NCBI GenBank assembly: GCA_003497505.1
Contig: DNNV01000098.1
Location: 1 to 11,563, forward strand
Reading direction: 5' to 3'
DNA length: 11,563 nucleotides
From: Clostridiales bacterium
GTDB taxonomy: Bacteria > Bacillota > Clostridia > Tissierellales > Sedimentibacteraceae
A program made the translations under genes and the position numbers. Position 1 is the first letter of the stretch, and every line of letters starts with the position of its first letter. Positions 7,134-11,563 of this stretch are shown here, in pieces. The notes beneath the pieces are model-generated. The model searched no databases. It worked only from the letters and a program-made list of their open reading frames with translations, and had not been told where the DNA came from.

Positions 7134-7181
7134 TTATCAATTCAATCTTGCTTTTTATCATTCTTGCCATTACATTCCGGG

Positions 7182-7214
7182 AAAATAAAAACCTCTGCAA
7201 TCTACTGGCAGAGG
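7182..7214 (-). terminator. Intrinsic terminator after the kinase/response-regulator operon
   Basis: CCTCTGC (7192-7198) and GCAGAGG (7208-7214) form a 7-bp GC-rich stem with a 9-base loop. On the minus strand it is followed directly by TTTTTATTTTC (7191-7181). It lies 21 bases past the response-regulator stop and separates the two-component operon from the C1 operon. Confidence 0.85.
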
Positions 7215-7235
7215 CACAAACACAATTTTCCGGCA

Positions 7236-7919
7236 TCATTTATATATTTGAATATATGCGGCAGGAGTACTGCCGGTAAATTTCTTGAAATACTTATAGA
7301 AGTTATTCAGGCTTTCATATCCGGTGGATTCAGCAGCTCTCTTTATGCTTTGTCCATCTTCTCTTAAAAGCTTAACCGCATTTTTTATTCTTACCTCATG
7401 AATGTAAGACATTGTTGTAGTTCCTAGAGTCTGCTTAAAAAGTCTCGAAACATGGCTCGGTGAAATATAGAACATACCTGATAATTTCTGTAAATCTATA
7501 TTTTCATAATAATGTTCGTTTATATATTCAAGAATTTCATTCAGAGTATCATTTCCCGTCACCTTCCAGCCTATTACTCTCGTTATTGCCTGCAGGAGCT
7601 GCTTGTATTCAATAGGCTTCAGAATTATATCTCTTGCGCCAAGGCGCAGAGCCTGCTGCGCATACTCAAAGGAATCATAGGCTGTTATGATTATGTAATC
7701 TTTATCCGGAGCATTTTCCATGACCTTGAAGCCATTCATGAACGGCATCAGTATATCTAAAAATACAAGGCTGACATTATTGTTTTTGAGCAACTTCAAT
7801 GCTTCCTCTCCGTTCTCCGCCATACCCACAATTGACACAGGAAGATTTTCCTTTTGTATAAAATGGCTTATTATATTGGAAACTGCCGGTTCATCATCTG
7901 CGATAATCGCGTTTATCAT
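7236..7919 (-). CDS. YesN-type response regulator (receiver + AraC HTH)
   Basis: This 227 aa cytoplasmic regulator has a CheY-like receiver domain (about 1-120) and two AraC-type helix-turn-helix motifs (about 125-227). Receiver residues are the acidic pair Asp8-Asp9, phosphoacceptor Asp55 in VFLDILMP, Thr in IIITAYDS and Lys in ILKPI. The DNA-binding part shows LSGMFYISPSHVSRLFKQTLGTT and AAESTGYESLNNFYKYFKKFTGSTPAAYI, typical AraC signatures. At 227 aa it is a minimal form, lacking the long linker domain of many YesN proteins. Its ATG overlaps the kinase stop as ATGA, with GAGGAAG upstream, so the pair is translationally coupled and almost certainly cognate. It is followed by a terminator and then the C1 operon, which is its most likely target; the target is inference. 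Confidence 0.95.
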   Translation of the reverse strand: MINAIIADDEPAVSNIISHFIQKENLPVSIVGMAENGEEALKLLKNNNVSLVFLDILMPFMNGFKVMENAPDKDYIIITAYDSFEYAQQALRLGARDIILKPIEYKQLLQAITRVIGWKVTGNDTLNEILEYINEHYYENIDLQKLSGMFYISPSHVSRLFKQTLGTTTMSYIHEVRIKNAVKLLREDGQSIKRAAESTGYESLNNFYKYFKKFTGSTPAAYIQIYK

Positions 7920-9418
7920 AGCTCTTCCTCCTGATATATTATTGGAATTTCAACAATAACATTTGTATTTTCATCACTGTTGGATGTTATGACCATATCG
8001 AATTCAGAATTGTATGCTGATTTAAGTTTCTCATAAATCAAGGAAAGTCCATGACCTGAATTTCTTGAAAGCCCTTTGTTTACCCTGTTCAAGGTTATAT
8101 CATTTAATAAAACACCGTTGTTTGATACAGTAATTCTTGCCCTGTCGTGTATTTTCCTGACGGATATTATTATATTCTTTTTATCATCGCTCGGCACGAA
8201 TCCGTGAGAAAATGCATTTTCAACAATGGGCTGTATAAAGTTAAACGGAACTTTGATTTTTTCCATGGTTTCCTCTATATCGTACTGAACATCCAGCTCC
8301 TTTCCGTATCTCAGCCTCTGCAAGTTCAAATAAGTCTCAAGATATTCTATTTCAGAGCTAAGCGTTACAAATTTCAAATCCACAGTCATGGTATATCTGA
8401 ACATCTTTGATAAATCAATTATTGAATTGTAAAGGTCGTACCTGTCTCCGCTCAGAGACATGCTTGCTATTGAATTCAGTGTATTAAACAGAAAATGATG
8501 ATTTATCCGCAAATTTGTTACTTTGTCATTAACTATGTAGAGGTTATTTTTAAGGGTTTCATTTCTTCTTATTTCATCGTTTATTACCTTATCCTTTTTC
8601 TCTATAAGCTGTCTCGATTCATAAAATGAGCAGTAGCTGATGATACTTTTCACGATTTGCTTCAGTAGGCTCTTTATCCCTATAACAGCACTTTCGGGAA
8701 AATCATACAGCTCGTCATGCTTTTCAGTCGTGCGGTCAGATATCAGTATATGCCCCCCTCTTATAGTCCCTAAATTCACACCGTTAAACACAATCGGATA
8801 GCTGAATATTGTCAGCCCATATTCGCAGATAAACTGTTTGTTTTCTTCCTTTTCAAACTTTCTTTGATGAAAGCAGCTGCAGCTGCTTCGGTTATTTACC
8901 GGATCACACTTCAAATTGCAGTAATTCGAGAAATTATTGCTCTGTATTACCACAGACCACATATCATCGTAAATTGTAAACGGAAGACTTATGGCCTCAA
9001 GAAGCGTGGTACGGATAGCTTCAACGGCAGAATATATTATATTGCTCATTGCAGCCTCTGAATTATCGGCACATTCATTAATATTACTTCCGTGAACACT
9101 CAGATCTGAATTATAGCTTACAGGACGAGAAATAAGCAGCTCACTCAACGGCACATCTCCGGTGTTAATTGTCTCATGAACTATATCAGGCTTAAGGTAA
9201 AAGTACATGCCCCTTTCAACATCCTTTTTTTCTCCATCAATATAATATATACCCTTACCTTCCAGTATATATAAGAACTGTTCTATTCCATAGTGAACAT
9301 GCTTTGGCATACGCTTTCCTCTAAGCAGAGAAGTAATGCCTACATTAAAGGATTGAAGTGTTTCCTCATTGTTAGTATGAATCCAGTTTATATGTCCCCA
9401 CTCCGTTTTTTGGATCAT
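7916..9418 (-). CDS. Cytoplasmic sensor histidine kinase: cupin + PocR + LytS-type kinase
   Basis: A 500 aa protein with no membrane segment. Residues about 25-100 form a cupin with motif 1 (GKRMPKHVHYGIEQF, His40, His42, Glu46) and motif 2 (ERGMYFYLKPDIVHETIN, His81), so a bound metal and small ligand are plausible. Residues about 120-265 match a PocR-type sensory domain: a cysteine cluster (Cys167, 171, 180, 182, 198) followed by GLTIFSYPIVFNGVNLGTIRGGHIL. A short coiled region (265-300) leads to the HisKA_7TM/LytS-type H-box INHHFLFNTLNS, with His308 as likely phosphoacceptor (the usual Pro before it is His307), the N-box QPIVENAFSHGF and a GHGLSL G-box. PocR domains in anaerobes often regulate use of alcohols, diols or methylated C1 donors. 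The start ATG follows GGAG by nine bases. It overlaps the response regulator gene and presumably senses an intracellular substrate of the downstream C1 operon. Confidence 0.9.
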   Translation of the reverse strand: MIQKTEWGHINWIHTNNEETLQSFNVGITSLLRGKRMPKHVHYGIEQFLYILEGKGIYYIDGEKKDVERGMYFYLKPDIVHETINTGDVPLSELLISRPVSYNSDLSVHGSNINECADNSEAAMSNIIYSAVEAIRTTLLEAISLPFTIYDDMWSVVIQSNNFSNYCNLKCDPVNNRSSCSCFHQRKFEKEENKQFICEYGLTIFSYPIVFNGVNLGTIRGGHILISDRTTEKHDELYDFPESAVIGIKSLLKQIVKSIISYCSFYESRQLIEKKDKVINDEIRRNETLKNNLYIVNDKVTNLRINHHFLFNTLNSIASMSLSGDRYDLYNSIIDLSKMFRYTMTVDLKFVTLSSEIEYLETYLNLQRLRYGKELDVQYDIEETMEKIKVPFNFIQPIVENAFSHGFVPSDDKKNIIISVRKIHDRARITVSNNGVLLNDITLNRVNKGLSRNSGHGLSLIYEKLKSAYNSEFDMVITSNSDENTNVIVEIPIIYQEEEL

Positions 9419-9478
9419 AATAATATCTCCGTAATTTATTTGTCATCTATTCAATATTATTTCTCTATGAATGATGTA

Positions 9479-9507
9479 ATTATAGCATTCAAGCACATTT
9501 CAGTAAA
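9479..9507 (-). promoter_or_regulatory. Probable sigma-A promoter of the kinase/response-regulator operon
   Basis: On the minus strand TATAAT (9484-9479) is preceded by an extended TG element (TGCTATAAT) and, 17 bases upstream, by -35 TTTACT (9507-9502). The start codon is about 60 bases downstream. Consensus -10, extended -10 and ideal spacing make this the best promoter in the window. Confidence 0.75.
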
Positions 9508-9659
9508 TAAAAAATCTACTTATGTGTTTTAGTGATGCGCATTATTCAAAAGTATATAACACTTTGAAATATAAGTTCTATTATCTGTTTTGCCCAATCA
9601 TTTACCGTTCTTGACAATTTATGATTTCGTCGGAGGAATGTAGCAAGCTATTTCTGAGC

Positions 9660-9705
9660 TATTGCAAAAATCAAAATGCTCGTCTAAAAGTCACTACGAG
9701 CATTT
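9660..9705 (-). terminator. Intrinsic terminator of the alkylation-repair operon
   Basis: AAATGCTCGT (9674-9683) and ACGAGCATTT (9696-9705) form a perfect 10-bp stem with a 12-base loop. On the minus strand it is followed by TGATTTTTGC. It lies 30 bases past the stop of the CCG-domain gene. Confidence 0.8.
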
Positions 9706-9734
9706 CTTCATCACTCAAATATTTAAACATCCAA

Positions 9735-10436
9735 TTAGTGTTCATCAATATACTTATTAAGTATATCGTGATAAACATCAATTCTGGTATCCTGAGGGTC
9801 GGTTTCTTCATTTAAGACAAGGTCAACCATATGGTGCGGAATTTTTCCTCCAACAGCCATGGACTTGATACATGAAACACAATATACCGCAACATCCCGG
9901 CATGGCATTTGCGCCGCACGCTTTTTTTGAAATTCTGTTACCCTTTCAATTGAAACCTTCGGGTAAAAATTATCACCGCAACATATAGATTTAACACCAC
10001 TGTAATCAGATTCAATAATTTCTGCATTCATTTTACGCAAAATGCTCCTGACCGCTGCATGAACCTGAGGCTTTGGGCGGTATGAGCAAGAATCATGAAC
10101 AGAAACCGTCATTCCGATGTAATCAGGCAGAGGCAAATTTTCAATGCTGTCCAGTACCTCCCAAAGAGAGATAGTCTGAACTCCTTCGTATAAAGAACGA
10201 AACCTTCTGTCACAGCCTGCACAGTTATTAATTATAACAGCACCCTTCGGAAGCTGCGGGTAGTGATGGCAGCAAATATTGTGCATCTTCACCTCTCCAA
10301 AGTATTTGTTCAGCATATTCAATATTTTTCCCGCCGCATCGTGTTTGTAAACACTTAACGCACATCCCGGATTAAAGTAGCATTTCTCCATATTAATGCC
10401 GGATATTTCTATGCTTGGAATTATAACACCGCTCAT
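9735..10436 (-). CDS. CCG-domain (HdrB-like) cysteine-rich Fe-S protein
   Basis: A 233 aa soluble protein with two cysteine-rich repeats of the CCG type found in heterodisulfide reductase subunit B and related oxidoreductases. Set 1 is Cys25 (NPGCALSVYK), Cys55-Cys56 and Cys72-x2-Cys75 (NNCAGCDRRF). Set 2 is Cys117 (HDSCSYRPKP), Cys152-Cys153-Gly (CCGD) and Cys186-x2-Cys189 (VYCVSCIK). In characterised homologues such cysteines hold a non-cubane [4Fe-4S] cluster that handles thiols or disulfides. No transmembrane segment, flavin site or separate ferredoxin motif is visible, so a partner electron carrier would be needed. The ATG overlaps the ogt stop (ATGA), with GAGGAGTG just upstream; an internal ATG at residue 16, immediately before EKCYFNPGCAL, is an alternative start. 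Being last in an alkylation-repair operon is unusual for this family. The substrate is unknown. Confidence 0.8.
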   Translation of the reverse strand: MSGVIIPSIEISGINMEKCYFNPGCALSVYKHDAAGKILNMLNKYFGEVKMHNICCHHYPQLPKGAVIINNCAGCDRRFRSLYEGVQTISLWEVLDSIENLPLPDYIGMTVSVHDSCSYRPKPQVHAAVRSILRKMNAEIIESDYSGVKSICCGDNFYPKVSIERVTEFQKKRAAQMPCRDVAVYCVSCIKSMAVGGKIPHHMVDLVLNEETDPQDTRIDVYHDILNKYIDEH

Positions 10437-10912
10437 TCGACACTCCTCGCATTAATCATTCCGCCCTGCTCAAGATCAAGAAGAGCCTTTTTTAATTCAA
10501 GTCCTCCCGCATAGCCTGTGAGCTTCCCATCGGTACCGATAACACGGTGGCACGGCACCACGATCATAATCGGATTCTTACCGTTTGCCGCACCGGCTGC
10601 ACGGCTTGCCCTCGGACTTCCCGCAGCCTCGGCCATCTGCCTGTATGTGCGTGTTTCACCATATGGAATACGGCACAGTTCATTCCACACCCGCTTCTGA
10701 AACTCCGTACCGTGGAGCTCGTACGGGAAATCAAAGCCTTTGCGCATTCCCTTCATATATTCGCAAATTTGTTCATATGCCATGTCTGAAAGAGATGAAC
10801 GTTCATTTTCAGCATCAATTTCACCGGATGTCCTAATGCTTATAACCGACGTTTCCGTATACCCTATTTTCAAAATACCGAATTCAAAATTATAAAATGC
10901 ATATTTTATCAT
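10433..10912 (-). CDS. ogt: Methylated-DNA-[protein]-cysteine S-methyltransferase (Ogt-type)
   Basis: A 159 aa suicide repair protein that moves the methyl group of O6-methylguanine (and O4-methylthymine) in DNA to its own cysteine. The C-terminal domain is canonical: GTEFQKRVWNELCRIPYGETRTYRQMA (68-94), the Arg-containing SRAAGAANGKNP (103-114), and the active-site VVPCHRVIG with acceptor Cys121, followed by LTGYAGGLELKKALLDLE. The N-terminal domain (1-66) is short and poorly conserved, as is usual. ATG overlaps the ada-like stop as ATGA and is preceded by AAAGGAGAA. Its stop overlaps the next start in the same way. Together with the Ada-type sensor it splits the functions of E. coli Ada over two proteins, as in Bacillus AdaA/AdaB. 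Confidence 0.95.
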   Translation of the reverse strand: MIKYAFYNFEFGILKIGYTETSVISIRTSGEIDAENERSSLSDMAYEQICEYMKGMRKGFDFPYELHGTEFQKRVWNELCRIPYGETRTYRQMAEAAGSPRASRAAGAANGKNPIMIVVPCHRVIGTDGKLTGYAGGLELKKALLDLEQGGMINARSVE

Positions 10913-11457
10913 TTTCTATTCTCCTTTCTGTACGCTGAAGGAGGCATGCCTGTTTCGCTTTTAAAAAAACTATAAAATGATGACAAACCTCCAAATCCTA
11001 CCGCATATGCTATATCAACAATATCTTCATCCGTTTCTGTCAACAGGCGCCTTGCTTCTTCTAAACGTCTGCCTTTCATGTATTCATGCAGCGTCATACC
11101 GTATTCATCCTTGAAAATTTCAGACATCCTACGCTGAGAAACACCTAACTGCGTGAATCCCTGCCTAAGTTCACTTCTCTCTTTGAAGCACTCATCCAAA
11201 AGATGTTTGGCCTTTTCCGCTATTTCCTTCATTGGATGATAATCCAAGAGGTCGCTCCTGCACCGCTTGCAAGGCCGGAATCCCGCGTTTCTGGATTCCT
11301 CCGCAGTATTAAAAAAACGGACATTTTCGCGCTTTGGCGTTTTTGACTTGCAAGATGGTCTGCAGTAGATTCCGGTTGAATTAACTGCATAGAAAAATAT
11401 GCCGTCGTAGGATTCATCATTTTCTGAAACAGCCCTCCACATTTCTTCTTGCGTCAT
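10909..11457 (-). CDS. adaA: Ada-type methylphosphotriester sensor / AraC-family activator (AdaA-like)
   Basis: From the ATG at 11457 the protein has 182 aa. The N-terminal Ada zinc domain carries Cys32 and Cys36 (GIYCRPSCKSKTP) and Cys63 and Cys66 (GFRPCKRC). Cys32 corresponds to E. coli Cys38, which takes a methyl group from phosphotriesters and turns the protein into an activator. Residues about 80-180 form the AraC DNA-binding domain (LGVSQRRMSEIFKDEYGMTLHEYMKGRR; IVDIAYAVGFGGLSSFYSFFKSETGMPPSAY). There is no methyltransferase domain; that role is taken by ogt directly downstream. An upstream TTG 11 codons earlier is open, but ATG is chosen because AAAGGAGG lies seven bases before it and it overlaps the preceding stop as ATGA. 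The protein probably activates its own operon on alkylation damage; the operon promoter is outside the window. Confidence 0.95.
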   Translation of the reverse strand: MTQEEMWRAVSENDESYDGIFFYAVNSTGIYCRPSCKSKTPKRENVRFFNTAEESRNAGFRPCKRCRSDLLDYHPMKEIAEKAKHLLDECFKERSELRQGFTQLGVSQRRMSEIFKDEYGMTLHEYMKGRRLEEARRLLTETDEDIVDIAYAVGFGGLSSFYSFFKSETGMPPSAYRKENRK

Positions 11458-11563
11458 TTCCTGCCCTCCTTTTTCTTCTTTGGTACACAATCACTTATTT
11501 CAGGTATTGCACCTCCCGCAACAGCCCATAAATACAGACTTGCTACAGTTCCGTAGGGAGAAT
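11454..11563 (-). CDS. C-terminal fragment, AlkA-like DNA-3-methyladenine glycosylase
   Basis: Only the last 35 codons lie in the window (first complete codon at 11561, stop TGA at 11456-11454). The fragment begins SPYGTVASLYLWAVAGG, matching the C-terminal helix of AlkA/HhH-GPD base-excision glycosylases (compare 'RPWRSYA..h.W' in E. coli AlkA and the 'SPYRT.A..YLW' form of related proteins). It ends in a lysine-rich tail. The stop overlaps the ada-like ATG, so it is the gene preceding it in the operon. Context (Ada, Ogt) strongly supports a role in excising alkylated bases. The catalytic Asp and HhH motif lie outside the window. Confidence 0.7.
   Translation of the reverse strand, partial: SPYGTVASLYLWAVAGGAIPEISDCVPKKKKEGRK
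11465..11472 (-). promoter_or_regulatory. Ribosome binding site that fixes the ada-like start
   Basis: Minus-strand AAAGGAGG is seven bases before the ATG at 11457. It lies inside the end of the glycosylase gene and downstream of the alternative TTG at 11490, so it argues for the shorter 182 aa product. Confidence 0.75.

Larger units (their letters stand above)
9419..9734 (-). other. 316-base non-coding gap between the repair operon and the kinase gene
   Basis: No credible gene was found on either strand; the short plus-strand open frames lack ribosome binding sites and family resemblance. The right third holds the repair-operon terminator (9674-9705) and the left third holds the kinase promoter (9479-9507). 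Between them, 9510-9670 is AT-rich with a short palindrome ATGCGCAT near 9535 and no recognisable RNA structure. Confidence 0.6.

Noticed and set aside
7044..7181. Glycine riboswitch or T-box leader ahead of the symporter gene
   Set aside because: The space after the terminator is AT-rich and short, with only a promoter and small palindromes; no tandem aptamer pattern, T-box sequence or leader terminator is visible.
9621..9815. Plus-strand open frame of 64 codons opposite the end of the CCG gene
   Set aside because: It crosses the minus-strand terminator stem, has no recognisable domain and is AT-driven.
11458..11490. TTG start giving an 11-residue longer Ada-type protein
   Set aside because: The extension overlaps the glycosylase end and encodes its ribosome binding site region; the ATG at 11457 has an ideal AAAGGAGG and an ATGA coupling.

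Overview
The window looks like chromosomal DNA from a low-to-moderate GC anaerobic Firmicute, probably a clostridial acetogen or amino-acid fermenter. The reasons are the bacterial formate-THF ligase next to a FolD/FchA pair, the strong AGGAGG-type ribosome binding sites, the LytS/YesN-type two-component pair and the T-rich intrinsic terminators. The genus cannot be fixed from sequence alone. All complete genes lie on the minus strand. The only plus-strand gene is a C-terminal fragment at the left edge.

Layout in the minus-strand transcription direction (right to left). (1) 11563-9735 is a tight DNA-alkylation-repair operon: the 3' end of an AlkA-like glycosylase, an Ada-type methylphosphotriester sensor/AraC regulator, Ogt O6-methylguanine methyltransferase, and a cysteine-rich CCG-domain (HdrB-like) protein. 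All three junctions are ATGA stop/start overlaps, and a hairpin terminator follows. (2) 9734-9419 is a 316-base gap holding that terminator and a good promoter for the next operon. (3) 9418-7236 is a cytoplasmic cupin-PocR-LytS histidine kinase overlapping a YesN-type (REC-AraC) response regulator, followed by a terminator. (4) 7133-161 is a promoter with an operator-like palindrome, then six genes: AGCS amino-acid:cation symporter, a divergent serine hydroxymethyltransferase-like PLP enzyme, formate-THF ligase (fhs), a formate/nitrite-family channel, FchA cyclohydrolase and FolD. The operon ends in a bidirectional terminator shared with a convergent GntR/FCD-like gene fragment.

Read together, the six-gene operon forms a complete C1 route. 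An amino acid is imported by the symporter. Its hydroxymethyl carbon is transferred to THF by the GlyA-like enzyme. FolD oxidises methylene-THF to methenyl-THF, FchA hydrolyses this to 10-formyl-THF, and Fhs running in reverse releases formate and makes ATP. The FNT channel exports the formate. This would be a self-contained fermentation module with substrate-level phosphorylation. The reverse, assimilatory direction (formate import to make serine-like products) cannot be excluded. Two sequence details make it unusual. FolD lacks the canonical cyclohydrolase Lys and Gln, so the neighbouring FchA probably does that step. The GlyA-like protein has lost several conserved SHMT active-site residues while keeping the PLP lysine, so its true substrate may not be serine. 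The adjacent cupin-PocR two-component system is the obvious candidate for sensing the substrate.
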